Positions 25,142-38,237 of a stretch of DNA of 64,000 bases are shown here, piece after piece. The translations under genes were made by a program, and so were the position numbers. The stretch is from Hordeum vulgare subsp. vulgare (lineage: Eukaryota; Streptophyta; Magnoliopsida; Poales; Poaceae). The DNA is taken from assembly GCF_904849725.1 (NCBI RefSeq), contig NC_058523.1, positions 113,524,189 to 113,588,188 of the forward strand, written 5' to 3'. A model generated the notes under the pieces. That model worked only from the letters and a program-made list of their open reading frames with translations, was not told the origin of the DNA and ran no database searches. Position 1 is the first letter of the stretch; each line of letters opens with the position of its first letter.

Positions 25142-25144
25142 ACT

Positions 25145-28100
25145 CGTGACGCCCTCGGCTTAATCGTACGCTAACCAAACACGCAAATGCGAACGATCAA
25201 ACCCAAGGACTCACGGGAAGATATTACAACACAACTCTAGACACAAATAAAATAACATCAGCTTCATATTACAAGCGAGGGGCCTCGAGGGCTAGAATAC
25301 GAAAGCTCGATAAACACACGAGTCAGCGGAAGCAACAAATATCTGAGTACAGACATAAAACATGGGGTGCCTTAGAGAAGGCTAGCACAAAAGATACAAC
25401 GATCGAACGAGGCGAGGCCTCCTGCCTGGGAACCTCCTAACTACTCCTGATCATCAGTGGCCTCCACGTAGTAGTAGGCACCGTCGGGGTAGCAGTCGTC
25501 GGCGGCGGGGACCTCCATCTCCTGGGCTCCATCATCTGGTCGCAGCAAACGGATCAAGGGAACAAGGGGGGAGCAAAGCAGCGGTGAGTACTCATCCAAA
25601 GTACCCGCAAGTCTTACATCAGAGCTATTCTAATTATGCATCACTATCAAAGAAGGGGGTTATATGTGGACTGACTGCAGCAATGCGAGAATAGAGAGGG
25701 AAGGCCTAGTCCTATCGAATACTAGCATCTTCAGGGTCTTGCAGCAATAGACGAGAGTAGAACACGGGTAAAACATTAATAGTCATATTGTTGCAGCAAT
25801 ATTAAAGTGAGGTCACGCCTAAAAATCCTCCGTCGACTCCCTGCGAGGAAGCAATCCCGAGGAATTCCAGTTAAGTAACAATTGTAGTTGTAAAAGATCG
25901 GGGCACAACTCCAAGTCGTCCTGTAACCGTGGACACGGCTATCCGAATAGTTAATTTTCATCCCTGCAGGGGTGCACCACATGTCCCGTCACGCTCGATA
26001 ACACTCTTGCCGGACATACTTTTCTGGGTCCTGCCCGACCTCGGAATATCGACACGTTGCAGCCCCACCTAAGACTAATCAGTGAGGCCAGCCCGTCGCT
26101 CTAAATCCTAAGCACAAAGGGTTCGTGGGCCCAGTTCCCCTTCACGCTCCTGCACGTGGCGTGGGTGGCCGACGTCAGTCCTAGCATCCCTTAATCACAA
26201 GCGCGATGCATCTCGGGACCACTCGGGTGCGCGCCGCTACATTGCTGGCATCTGAAAAGCTTCGGCTGATACCGCGACGCCGATTACTCATAATTCTTCC
26301 CGCGTAGCCGGTTAGTGCGAAAAGGTCTCCGACCAACCCAGATCAAATACCCAAATCCATTAACATTTTAATTAGGCCAACAACACAGTCTCACGGGAAT
26401 CCACCCGTCTTACAACTAATCACCAATGATCCCAGTAACATGGTCGAGTAATTGTGTGGTCGTAACATCGGGGGGAATCCGAGGTATCACCCTCGTTGGA
26501 CTCCGAACGATGTACCCGTCAAGGTGGGCTTGGAGGAAATCACCCTCGGGGGTCCCACACTTGAGGGGTTGCACGACAGAGGCGTCATTGGGAATGGTGA
26601 AAGAGGAATCACCGTCGATAACCATGACCGACTAGCTATACTACAGAGATATCATCAGGAGTACTTAGAGAGGTGTCACCCTCGGTACCCGATAGTATCT
26701 CTGTAGCGTCGTACAACGAAGGGGGGGTGAATGTGCTGTGTCGGGTCTGGCTCGTCGATCAGAGATCGAGATTGAAAAACAAGCGGGGCAACTGAACTAC
26801 GGGGTCAGAGGGGATGACTCCTCCACCTATACTAAGCAGATTAAAGGTACAGGACTGAAAGTAGCAGTTCATCAAAAACAGGCTATGCATCAGATATAGG
26901 AGCTAACTACAACAGTAGCAAAATACTAATGCAAGTAGTAGGAAGAAAGACATAGGCGATATAGGAATGATCAAGGGGAGTTTGCTTGCCTTGCTGCTCT
27001 GCAGCAAAGGACTGATCGGCAGGGTCGTAGATGTACCCGGCAGCAGCGTCAGTCTCGGGGTCTACCGGTAAGAAGAGGGGGAAGAAACAATAAATAATAG
27101 CACCGATGCAACACAAAGCATGACATGGCAAGATGCAGGCTAGACATGAGCTAACGCAGCAACATCCGTCATAGACGGGTCGGAAGAATATCTGACGATA
27201 TTTTCCGGGTCTCGGGCTACTACCGGTTATACTGGAAACGATGGAAAAGTTCCATGTTTGCTATGCTAGGGACGCGTGACAGACGAACGGGCCGTGTACC
27301 CGGGTTCGTCTCGTTTTGCTGATCCACTTTCATGTTGAAAATATTTTGATCTGACTTACGAATTATTTAATATTAATTTTTAAAGTTTTATTCAACAATT
27401 AGGAATTAAAAACAGATTTAATTATTTTAATAAAATCCCAATATGACATCATCGGGATGTCATGCTGACATCAGCAGTTGACTGGTCAATTGACCAGTGG
27501 GTCCCGAACGTCATAGGCACAAATTTTAATATCGATTAAATATTGATTTATCAGATTAATTTAGTGGGGGACCCACGTGTCATACTCTAATTATTCTAAT
27601 TAATTAATTTAACTAATATACCTATTTATTTATTTAGTAAAAACATTATTTTTATTTTTATTTTAACTATCGCGTGGGGCCTCCCTGTCATAGACAGCGG
27701 GTGCATTGGCCCCACCGGTAAGTGGCCTAAGGCTATTTACTCATTTTATTATAGATACCTAACCGTGCAAATATCGTATTCCTCTAAATATCCATATACG
27801 CAAATACATACATCGCATCTCATACATACATACATACGCATCTAATACATCATTTTTTTTTTATTTTCTCTCAAAACTCTCATCTCCCTCTCTGTTAACA
27901 CAGAGACAAAGAACTCTCTCTCTGCTAACTCAACATAGAAGAACCAAATGTTCAAACCTTCCTACCGGAGTCTACCGTCGACGGATCGGGGTCCCGTTTG
28001 CCGGAACGGAACCGGGGCGGTGAGGGGAACGCGACGGTGTGAGGAGCCCGAGGAGGGTCTCACCGACGTTGACGGGAGGGGCCGGTGAAGCCGGAGTTCG

Positions 28101-29243
28101 CGGGAAGGGGCGGAGGAGACGGCGTGGAGGCGGACGAGGCGGTGACGGTGACGATGATGCCGGTCACCGGAGAGGTCGTGCCGGCGAGGGGGAGCCGGCC
28201 GGTTCCGGCGAGGCGAAGAAGTCTCCCTGCCCGGTCCCTCCTGGACCGAGCGGGAGGAAGGCCGACGGGGGCGGGGTTGTAGGCCGGCGAGGTGGAGGGC
28301 CGAGGTGGCCGGGGCCCTGCCGACGGGGTGGAGGCCGAGGGGGGGGCTCGCCGGCGGGAAAGACGAGGCCGTGGGGCAGGGGCTCGCCGGCGGGAAGGAG
28401 GAGGCCGTGGGGCAGGCTCGCCGGCGGGAAGGAGGAGGCCGTGGGGCAGGGGCTCGCCGGCGGGAGGAGAGGAGGGCTGGTGGGGGAGTGGCTCGCCGGC
28501 GGGGGGGGGGGGAGGCGCGCCGGCCAGGGAGGGGTGGATCTGAGAGGGGGGCGACGGGAGGAGAGGAGGGGTCCTCGGTTGGGGTGGGAGGACGACAGAA
28601 GGGGGACGGGAGGAGACCGATAGGTGGGGGGGGCTCGGTCTGTCGGTGGGAGGTGGGGGTAACCAGAGAGAGAGAGATGGGATCGTGTGTGTGTGTGGGG
28701 GGGGGGGGGGTTGGGGCTCATGCGCTCGGGGGGGGGGGGGGGGGAAGGGCGAGCGAACAGGGGAGGGCCCGAGCGGGAGGGGTAGGTGGCGATGGGGCTC
28801 GTGGGGAGAGAGTCCCTGGCGGCGGGCAGGGGGAGTTGGGGAGCCAGCGGGGCGCCCCCTAGGGTTAGCTGCGGTTGGGCCGGTGGGGGCGGTTGGGGCT
28901 TGGCCAGTTGGGCCACTTGGCCCAGCTCGGCCAAGGGTGGGGGGGTGTTTTGCCTTTTTTTATTATTATTTGTATTTCATTTTCAGTTTATTTTACCCTT
29001 TTATTTATTTCTTTATACAAATTTTTATTTTCTGCATTCTAATTAAAAAAACATATTAACCACTATTATGTGCTATAACTCAAACATTTTTATTTTTCTT
29101 ACATCTGAAAATTTAATTAGTTTGTCTTTAAAAAAAATGATAACTGTTTTGACTTTTATTTAGTGACAACCTAGCTGAGTTAAATATGATGACCTAGCAT
29201 CATTAGGGTGCGGTTACTGTAGCTTAATTACCGGGGTGTCACA
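25145..29243 (-). repeat. B 5' LTR
   Basis: 4,099 bp; starts at 29243 on the minus strand with TGTGACACCCCGG. Its inner end reads GTCACG, where the other LTR has GTCACA, so the terminal CA has mutated since insertion. It carries the 36-bp repeat array at 28345-28468 and long G runs at 28500-28745. Confidence 0.9.
28345..28468 (-). repeat. 36-bp tandem repeat in B 5' LTR
   Basis: About 3.3 copies of the same unit as at 19612-19735. The first copy carries AAAGACGAGG in place of AAGGAGGAGG. Confidence 0.85.
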
Positions 29244-29248
29244 AAGAC

Positions 29249-31729
29249 TGTGTAGGTGTGCGAGTCCTTTCCATAATCGAGCATAAAACCCTCATGTGCC
29301 TTATATGCAAACTTTGAGCTATGGTGAGAATCTCTAATCCAACATTTTGCACCGAAGACTTTGAAATAACTTACATTGGGTTTGTTGTCAGTGAGGAGTT
29401 CATATGAGGTTTTCTTGAGGACTTTGTGAAGATATACTGTGTTGATGATATGGCAGGCAGTGTTGATTGCTTCAGGCCAGAAGCGACGAGGAGTCTGATA
29501 TTCTTCAAGCATGGTTCTTGCCATCTCAACCAGAGTCATGTTCTTTCGTTCGACGACACCATTCTGTTGAGGAGTATAAGGATCACACAATTCGTGAGTA
29601 ATACCAAGTTCATCAAGATAATTATCAAGACTAGTGTTTTTGAACTCTGTTCCATTATCACTCCTGATGTGTTTGATCTTGACGCCGAAGTTCGTCGAGG
29701 CCCTTGAGGAAAATTGTTTGAAGACTTCCTGCACTTCAGCTTTATACAAAATGATATGCACCCATGTGTATGTGGAATAATCATGAACAATGACAAGGCC
29801 ATATAAAGATGCTGCATTAGTTAGTGTGTCATAATGAGTAGGTCAAAATAGATACATGTGAAGCAATTCAAATGCACGAGTAGTGGTCATGATGGTGTTC
29901 GAGGGGTGCTTGGATCTCGTCATTTTCCCAGACTCACTAGCACCGCACAGGTGGTCCTTGTGGAATTTGACAGATTCGATGCCGATGACATGCTTCTTCT
30001 TCGCGAGCGTGTGCAAATTCCTCATGCCTGCATGACCAAGTCTTCGATGCCACAACCACCCTTCTGAGGTTTTTGCTTGTAAGCAAGTGGCTGATTGAGG
30101 ACCTGTAGAGAAATCAACAATGTACAAATCCCCTCTTCTAACACCTTTGAAGACTTTGGATCTGTTAGATTCCATGATGACAACACATCTATATCTTCCA
30201 AAGATAACAATCTTATAAAGATCACAAAGCATTGAGACTGACATGAGGTTAAATCCAAGGGATTCAACAAGCATCACTTTGCCCATGTGCCTATCCTTGG
30301 AAATAGCCACTTTGCCAAGTCCCAATACCTTGCTTTTACCTTTGTCAGCATATGTGATTTGATTCAGGGGTGATGGAGTTAGTGCCATATTCATCAGCAA
30401 GATTTTGTCACCAGTCATGTGATGTGTGCAGCCACTATCAAGAACCCACTCAGTACTCTTGGGTTTGTCATCCTTTGAACCTTTTGCCATGAAGCAATAG
30501 GTTGGAGCGAAGTCATCAGCATAGTCATCAATGTGGATGGTGTTACCATTTTCTTCAAGGTTGAAGATTGACTTGCTGACGAATATGGTTGCAAGTGCAA
30601 GGCTAGCCTGTCCAGATTCCGAGTCTTCATTAGAACCCTCCTCTTCATCACATTCCTCGGATTCTGCCTCAGAATCCATTTCCTTGCCAATAAGTGCCCG
30701 AGCCTTTCTGAAAGTAGTCTTCTTGTGCGATGAGGACTTTGAGGATGAGGATTTTGAAGATTTCTTCTTTTTCTTCGAGTCATCAGAACTTTCATCCTTG
30801 TATTTCTTCTTCTTTGATTCATTTCCCCAACGAGGACAATCAACAGTGTAGTGACTTGATTTCTTGCATTTGTGGCAGGTTCTTTTCTTGTAGTCCTTAG
30901 ATGAAGATTCTGATTTCCTCATATCTCTTTTTGAAGATTTACCAAACTGACCACGTCTTGTAAACTTCTGGAATTTCCTCACGAGCATTGCATGCTCCTG
31001 TCCAAATTCTTCAGGATCACCAATGCTACCATTCGAGTCTTCTTCTTGAGATGAGGAAATTGCTTTGGCCTTCGCTGCATGAGGTCTAGAATAGCTTGGT
31101 CCATATAGATCTCTCTTTTCTTCTTGTTGGAATTCATGAGTATTGAGTCTTTTGAGTATATCAGCCGGATCAAGCATCTTGTAGTCTGTCCTTTCTTGAA
31201 TCAATAGAACTAAAGTATCAAATGAAGAATCCGAAGATCTTAGTAGTTTCTTCACAACTTCGTGATCAGTAATGTCTCGAGCTCCGAGTGCTTGCAGTTC
31301 ATTTGATATGTCAGTGAGGCGATCAAAGGTATCTTGGCAACTTTCATTGTAAAGCCTCTTGAAGCGATTGAAGAGATTGTTAAGAACATCAACACGAGAA
31401 TCACGCTGGGTTGATACTCCTTCATTAACTTTGGACATCCTTTCCTAGATAAGTTTTGCTGAGCCTAAAGTACTTACTCTTCCATAATGGCCCTTTCTCA
31501 GATGGCCACAGATGATATTCTTTGCTTGAGAATCAAGTTGCTTGAATTTCTTAACATCAGCGGGAGAGACAGTAGCAGTGACGATAGGGACACCATGTTC
31601 CACAATATACCAGAGATCATTGTCAATAGCTTGTAGATGCATCTGCATCTTGGTCTTCCAGAAGGGAAAGTACTTTCCTTTGAAAGTAAGACATCCTGCA
31701 GTAACCTTGATCATGCCTGCAGTGGACAT
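29249..31729 (-). pseudogene. M1 gag-protease-integrase polyprotein, lacking the interval kept in M2
   Basis: Starts at ATG 31727-31729 (MSTAGMIKVTAG). Gag continues through the zinc knuckle CHKCKKSSHYTVDC (about 30870) and an acidic/Ser/Lys-rich segment. Then, with no gap, it passes from FMAKGSK to DDKPKSTEWVLDSGCTHH, the aspartic protease (DSG about 30440). The GAG-pre-integrase finger (HRRLGHAGMRNLH) and integrase core (SDNGTEF, PYTPQQNGVVERKN) follow. Frame is constant. Stops: TAG 31445-31447 (Trp in M2) and TGA 29843-29845 (Gly in M2). The protein is cut by element B inside the integrase tail at HTYTVF. The join at 30472/30473 equals removal of M2 51907-53403. It would be the capsid and replication polyprotein if intact. 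Confidence 0.9.
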
Positions 31730-31782
31730 AACTAAAACTCCAGGTGGTTAAACCAAAATCGCACAGAACAAGGGAGTACCTT

Positions 31783-31794
31783 GCTCTGATACCA
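31783..31794 (-). other. M1 primer-binding site (initiator tRNA-Met)
   Basis: GCTCTGATACCA, the complement of TGGTATCAGAGC, lies two bases inside the 5' LTR on the minus strand. Confidence 0.88.
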
Positions 31795-31796
31795 AT

Positions 31797-33213
31797 TGAA
31801 AGTGCGTTGTATCCACTAGAGGGGGGTGAATAAGAGATTTTTAGATTTTCATCACTCAGGAAATTCCTTTTGAGGAAATTTCTCACTGATGACTAACTTG
31901 CAGCGGAAACAACAAAGGATCGGGAGTGCAAAGTATCACTACAGCGGGTTTCAAGGTAAAGAATATGAAAAGCAGTTTGCACAGTATGCAGGCACAGAGA
32001 ACACATATGAAGAATAACTTATGTGAGGAATTTGGGGTTGAGGAATTTTAGAGAAAGTCCTCAGCAAATTCTTCAAACACGGACAATGAAAAATATTCAA
32101 CATACAATATGAGGAATTTAAAGAGTTGAAGAAATAGAACCCGTTTCACAGTGATGACAGTGGTTGATGACCCAGTTCGAACTGCTGTGATAGTTGTACA
32201 TCTGGTTTGGAGCGGCTTGGTATTGAAACCAAAAGACACACAGTCTCGAGACACACAGTCCCTACCGTATTCTCCTTGAGCTAAGAACACACACTCCTCG
32301 CCCAACACTCGTGGTAAGTCTTCAGGGCAGACTTCCAAACCCTCACAAACTTGGTCACGTGGCGATCGACAATTGACTGCTGGATTGCTCTAGACCATGA
32401 CGCCTAACCGTCTAGAGGATGCACAGTCCTCAAAGGTAAAACTCTTTAGTCCCACACAGGAACAACTTGTTCAATGATGCTCAATCACTTGGTTTTGGTT
32501 TGTGGTTTGGTGTTTGGTGTATTTCCTCAATGATGATTTACTCTTGAAGACTCTGAGGAATTTGGGTTTCTCTTATGACAAGTGTCAGTTTCCAACGGAG
32601 CAACCAACCAGCAAATGGTTGTGGGGGGCGGCTATTTATAGCCTAGGAGCATCCCGACATGATTTGACATTAATGCCCTTAAATAATATGACCGTTGGTG
32701 TGGATAAGATCAGTGATGTGGCGCGACTTGCGGTAACGGTCGGGACCCTCAACTTTGAGAGTCCTCATGTCTCACATATTCCTCACTTGAGGCTTTTGGT
32801 AGGATTAGGCTTGGGTTGAGCATCATGAGGAAATTCATCCCGACGTGTTACTTTGACCCCCTTTAACAGGACGGTGTTCCTATGACTCAAAAGTGAAGAA
32901 AATAAATCAGGCAAAATAAATATTCATGCTTCAAAGTTTTCAGATTGATTTTCTTCAGGACACACCGAATTCCTCATTTTCAATATCTTCAAGAGGAATA
33001 TCAATTTCATCACAATTTCTTCGCAGTTCAATTCTTCAGCTTCAGACCAATTTCTTCAGCCGAAGATATACATTTTTAGGGGTCGATATTCATCAAATAT
33101 TTCAAACTCCTCAGCGACTTATAGATCCTGTGTACACTCATGAACACATTAGATACTTAACCTATAAGTCTTCAAACCACCAAAATCACTAAGGGGCACT
33201 AGATGCACTAACA
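31797..33213 (-). repeat. M1 5' LTR
   Basis: 1,417 bp, TGTTAGTGCATC...CGCACTTTCA on the minus strand, the same length as the M2 5' LTR and clearly homologous along its length. The TATA box (TATAAATA) is at 32633-32640. Confidence 0.9.
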
Positions 33214-33618
33214 AGTATCCTATACCATGCCAATGCTTTTCCCTCCAAAGATAAATGGAATAATTTGTTCTTAATGTCATACTTTGATGAACCTGCAAGC
33301 TTGAATAATCCACATAGTTCATCAATGAAGAGGAAGTGCATATATTGTATGTAGAGTTGTATCTCCGGCATATGGATTTGCATGCCATTTCTCCAAAATA
33401 CCAAGAGGGATTTGCTAACTAATAGTTTTAGTAGGTAGAGGCTCATCCATTACCATTTGTGATCGAGGCTAAGATACCCCGGACAAGCCTATCAATGATT
33501 TTTTTTTCTCCACGGTAACAAGCGAGGATAAATTCAGCACTTATTACAAATGTTTCCTTACCAAATACAACTTACGAAGAGCATTTGACATCCATGCAAC
33601 AGTGCCAGAAAAGAGTCT
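33214..33618 (-). pseudogene. E: Athila-type gag start and primer site, interrupted by M1
   Basis: Minus-strand sequence with FIDELCGLFKLAGSS and KALAWYRI, matching A's Gag (YVDEVCGLFKLAGLP, KALAWYR). M1 is inserted just after AWYRI. Upstream is a primer-site-like stretch (33591-33607, TGGCACTGTTGCATGGA on the minus strand), then an 11-base spacer to an LTR end (TCATCA at 33619). The expected ATG position has GTG, and several positions are degraded. The rest of E lies beyond the left edge. Confidence 0.75.
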
Positions 33619-34629
33619 TGATGACCAAAAAGTATAGGGGATCAATCATATTCCTTTTGATAAGTAAGAGTATGGAACCCAACGAAGAGCAGAAGGGATC
33701 AATAAGCATTTTTTAGCAAGGTATTCTCAACAAGTGTTATATGATGGTTTTGATAGATAGTTTGATAGCAAGGTAATTGATAGAAAGTAACAAGTAACGT
33801 AAGTTACAAGGTGCATAAAGGTGACACAATCCTAATTAGTGCTAAGGACAAGCCGGAGCAACTTCTTATTGTGGTAAAAACACTCTTGTGGACACATGGG
33901 AATTGTGTCTAGTTACTTCTATTAGTCATAAAGAAATCACATACTTATTGCAAGATTTTATTTGCTCTCTAGAAGGAAAGCGCTACTCGCATGCCTCTTG
34001 GGAGCAGGTTGGTAGTAGTTAACCATCGCGCGCCTCCGATTATAACAACACAAATGATTTCAATCAAGCATAAATTATGCTCCAATCTTCATCGCATGAA
34101 TACAGATTATACGTGCATGCTTCGGGAATCATAAACCTTAACATCAATACTCTTACAAATCCACAATCATCCACTAGTGCACCCACATATTACTATATTA
34201 ATGTTGCAAAACTATTGGAGGGAATCAATCATATCGTATTCAGTGATCCACAAGTTTTATGTAGGATTTTATGACTAACCATGTAACTGAACAATTCTTG
34301 TTGACTCTCTAAATAGGCATAAGTGAAGCATGATAGTTTAATTCTTTCTACAAAAGACCACACTCTAATAAATATAACTAAATCAAAAGAGCATTCTACA
34401 AACAATGGTTTTCTATATGTAGAGAAACATGCATCCAACTTCAAATGATATAACTAAAGCACATGAAGCGTTCTATAAATCAACCATGGTATTTCTCATG
34501 CCCGCATGGTGCATTTCTAAAAGGAAAATAAAGGTCACACGATGTTCCAATAATTTACTCATATCATGTGAACAAAACAAAAAGCGAGACATACCGATAA
34601 TTATTGAATAAGAAAGATGGGATGCCTTC
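33619..34629 (-). repeat. E: Athila-type LTR fragment, interrupted by C
   Basis: Read on the minus strand this ends GGTCATCA and, over its last ~450 bp, parallels A's LTR (CCCATGTGTCC, CTTACTTATC, GATCCCCTATACTT). Farther from the end it diverges. At 34629 it is cut by C and resumes at 45015/45020; the joined text includes GATGCCTTCCGGGGCATCC. The true start of this LTR was not found. Confidence 0.6.
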
Positions 34630-37600
34630 TGTAACATCCCAAAATTTATAAATTTTGGAATGTTAATATAATTATTAGATTGGTTGTTTGTTTGATTGGG
34701 TGATTGAAACTTGAGTGAAATTTGAAACTTTTCAAAACTTTTGAATGAGAGGGAATAAAATGACTTTCCCCTTCTCCGGTGAATTCAAATTCAATCTTTT
34801 AAAAGCAAAGAGAGAAGATGACATGACTTCTTCAACTATAAAGAATTTGAACGGAGATATTTGCATTTGAATTCTTTTGCATTTCCATTCGTTTTCTTCA
34901 TGCAAGAAATGCCGGGAAATACATTCTAGAGAGGAGGAACATGACCCTCGAACCCACGAGCATTTTGAAAGTTATTTGAACCCTCAAACTTAGAGGGTCA
35001 TTTGAAAAATTATTTGCAGAAGAAAATAAATCTTTTGGGCAATTTTGTGAAAATAAATTTTTCTGAAGTTTTTATTTTTGCCGTGGAAAAATGCCCATCA
35101 TTTATATTTTATTTTTCTGATAATTTTAGTATATAGAAACTCTTTATTCCGAATTGATTTGATTTCCTTTTATCGTTTTAGTTTCCTAGTTTCAAAAATA
35201 GGAAAGGAATCATTTTTATTGGGAAACTCCACGTGGGCCATTAAGACTTTCCTATTCTGGCCCAACAAAGATCATCTTCTTCCTCTATTCTCTTCTTCAC
35301 GTCACAGGAACTTGCCTTCCATGGACAGAGGATCTCCACCTCCGGGATTCGCGAAGTACATTCCCTCCCAGCGCCTCCCGTCGCCTCTATAAGAACCCCC
35401 ATGAACCCCTCGTTCCATTCCCGTTGAAACCACCCCCTCTCCTCGCCTATAGCTCGCGCGCCACCATCACCCCGTCGGTCACCAGAGAACATCACAGGAG
35501 CTCCTCCACCTCGGCCCCCCCTGCACCCTCTCCTCCCTGCCGCACCACCCCTCCCTTCGGCCCCTCCTCCACCGCCGCACCACCCCATCCCGTCGCCCCC
35601 CTCCCTGCATCTCCTCCCCATCCCCACGAAACTCCTGCCAGGAGCCATACCACCAGTAGCTTCCCACCCTTCGCCCCCCTGCAGCCCTCCCTCCACCTCG
35701 CCTCCCTCCCCTCCCTGGAGCCCCTCCACCCTTCGCCCCCCCTCCACCACTCCTTCCGCCGGCCCCTCCCCCACCCCACCGGAGCTCCACCCCAACCCCA
35801 GCCCCATCGGCCACCAGCACGGGAGCCCCAGCCACGATAAGGCCCCCTCTTTCTTTTCTTTTCTTTTTTACTTGTTTTGTTTTTTTAGATTTACCCTTAG
35901 ATCCATATTCTACGGTGTAGATTAGATTAGGATACCCCTTCGGTTTAGATCAGAAAACCGCACTGGTTTTTTTCCCACTTAAAACGGTTAGCCAGAAGTT
36001 TCTGTTAGCCCTCGGCAGTTTGCTCCTAACGATTGCAACAAACACCCCCGCAGCCTATCACAGCGTGCCATGTATAACCCCTGTTAGTTAGCTAGTTAGC
36101 TTCTTTTTTTCTGTCTAATTGCAAAAACAGAAAAGTTTCTGTTTTGTTTTGGCAATAACTTTTGATCCACAACTCCAATAGAGTTGATTATTTTTCAATT
36201 AGCTCACAAATTTCCTGTAGTTTTTAAAAACATATAATTTGTCTATGTTTGATATTTTCAAATTTGAGTTAGATCAGATTTAGTTTAAACCTTGTATTGC
36301 TTATTCCAGTAGTTTAAGAATAGCTTTTAATTTGATTCTTTTTGCTACTGATCACTAGTGATCTTATGTATCAGTGGTAGAAATTTCAGATTTGGCTGAG
36401 TATTTTAGCTTACTGTTTCATGTGAAACAATTTCTGTTTCACCTCTTTTAGGATTTTGGCTATTTTCTTTTCTATAATTGTTTTATAATATTTTCTTTAT
36501 TATTTCAGAAAGATTATTGTTTTGTTTATGTTAGTTAAACAGTAGTTTTGCAACAAGTTTTTATTTTATTTTTTATTTGTTTCATGAAATCAATTCTAGT
36601 TCCCTCATAACTTCTAATTGGTTTCCCCACTGTTTCAAATCCCGTTTGGAAATCCTTTCAAGTAGTTTTGTGAAAAATACTTTATTTTACCTTAGTTAAA
36701 CTTATATCTTAGTTCCTTGTTATTATTTTCTGTTAGACAAAAACTATTTAGTGTTTGACGTAGTAGAAGACTCCCTAGTCTTATTTGAATTTTCTTTCGG
36801 TTTCTTATTCGCTCTCTCTCTTTTGTTTTGAATGTTAGAATGATTGCTAGTATGAGTGCTTATGTGAATGATATGTTTGTTATATAGATTTCATCGGAGA
36901 GTGACGAGTAGTCTATCAAGTTATTTCTCGATAAAATCTTTTTCGTCAACATCACGAGGCAAGTCACTTTAATCATACTATCACCTATGTTTTATGCATC
37001 GTAGTTCTACCATCCTATGCCCAAATTTGCATGCTGCTTAGGTACTTGGAAATTTTAGTATAGATTGTAGTATCATGTGGTAGGCACACAACAACCCCGA
37101 TACTTGGCCCCGGGACGACAAAGTTCATATTGCTATGCTTGAGTAGACGGGATTTCGGTTGACTGCATAACACGAGTGATGCGAGGTTGATTAAATAATC
37201 AAGACCGGTTAAGACAAGATTTTCAAGACCTCGGACGCAATGCAACTCTGGGTGAAGGACGGTTGATCGGCTCCCTGGAGAACCCAGTGGATGCCTGGGA
37301 TGCTGGGGACGGCCATGACATCTCGCGGAAAGCTTCACCCAGGCTCAAAGAGACGGACGGATATTTTCAAGACCCAAGGCTTACCTGCACAGCCACAAGT
37401 CATTATGGGCTCTGGCTTGGTTGGACAACGCGGTGACTCTGGACAGGCGGTGCTAGCAGATGTAGACGAACGGTAGGAATGGATGGGCACCGACAGGGAT
37501 TCAGAGGGACCCGTTGAAAGACCATGTTTTGATCATCCGGTCTTCAAACACCCTGAAGTGCGAGGACATACACGGAGGCGATCAAATCTTGTGGGGAATG

Positions 37601-38221
37601 TGTGCAAAACTCTGCAGAGTACTCAAACCTAATCGATTAGCCGTGTCCACGGTCATGGACAACTTGAGCCAAAGGAACTGAAGTTATCTGGATTTCTTAG
37701 CACCATTAAATATATTTGATGAGGGTAATTATTGACAACTCGGGTACGAGAACTGGTTGGCGGAACCATCTCGTTAACAACCAACAAAGTAGTAACATTT
37801 TGCTTTTAGCCCACTCTTGTTATAGGAGAAAAACTTGCTTTTCGCTAAAAACTTATAGCCCCACCTGCCATGTATGCATATAGTATAAATGATTACTTTT
37901 CTCCCCTCTCTTATGTGACTTGCCGGCATATTCAATATGCTGACCTACACGGCTGCAACGTCTTATGTTGCAGATAGTTTCTTCGACGAGTAAGAGTACG
38001 ATTCAGGGTTACGGTCTACACTCAACTTGCCGTTGGTGTTTATTGGGACTCCGCTCCCTTGACTGCTTCCGCTGAAATAATTAAGGTATATATCAGTTTT
38101 ACGCTATGTACATGTGATTGCACTTTGATATATACATTGATGTACTGTGTGTGCCAGCATACTGATCCAGGGATGGCACAGAAACACAGAGGCTTGACTC
38201 GTCTTGAGTCGGGTCGCTACA
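34630..38221 (+). repeat. C 5' LTR
   Basis: 3,592 bp. TATA box TATAAGA at 35388-35394, then a C-rich leader (to about 35835). The leader ends GCCACGATAAGG where the other LTR has CCAGGTAAGG, so a splice-donor-like site is destroyed here. A long AT-rich stretch and a final unique block follow, ending GGTCGCTACA. Confidence 0.9.
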
Positions 38222-38225
38222 GAAA

Positions 38226-38237
38226 TGGTATCAGAGC
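38226..38237 (+). other. C primer-binding site (initiator tRNA-Met)
   Basis: TGGTATCAGAGC, four bases after the LTR end; the standard plant primer site. Confidence 0.88.

Larger units (their letters stand above)
16396..29243 (-). mobile_element. B: LARD-like non-autonomous Ty3/gypsy (chromovirus-derived) element, 12.85 kb
   Basis: Two nearly identical ~4.1 kb LTRs (16396-20501, 25145-29243) flank 4,643 bp. The target duplication is AAGAC (16391-16395 and 29244-29248). On the minus strand the LTR reads TGTGACACCCC...GGGCGTCACA; the initiator-tRNA-Met primer site (25130-25141) and the purine tract (20502-20516) set the orientation. Of the internal region only ~590 bp at the 3' end is recognisable coding sequence (integrase tail with chromodomain). 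LTRs this long with an almost non-coding interior fit the LARD class. By eye the LTRs differ by only 1-2%, so it is younger than M1, into which it is inserted. Confidence 0.85.
1..33213 (-). mobile_element. M1: Sirevirus-like Ty1/copia retrotransposon, partial, carrying two nested elements
   Basis: M1 runs on the minus strand from its 5' LTR (31797-33213) to beyond the left edge, so its 3' LTR is not seen. Its own sequence is 29244-33213, 14548-16395 and 1-4305. Elements B (16396-29243) and A (4306-14547) interrupt it, each with a perfect 5-bp target duplication (AAGAC, TTGAT). Gene order is gag, protease, integrase, RT, RNase H, then a long third ORF, the Ty1/copia order plus an extra ORF. 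It is a close relative of M2 (49169-63521). It lies in the gag of an Athila-type element, whose sequence starts at 33214. The Sirevirus lineage is inferred from the domain order, the extra ORF and the repeated polypurine tracts of M2; the family name is not certain. Confidence 0.88.

Noticed and set aside
35424..35840. Pro/Ser-rich frame in the C LTR (also 42222-42716)
   Set aside because: It is C-rich leader sequence with frame changes between LTR copies and no known domain.
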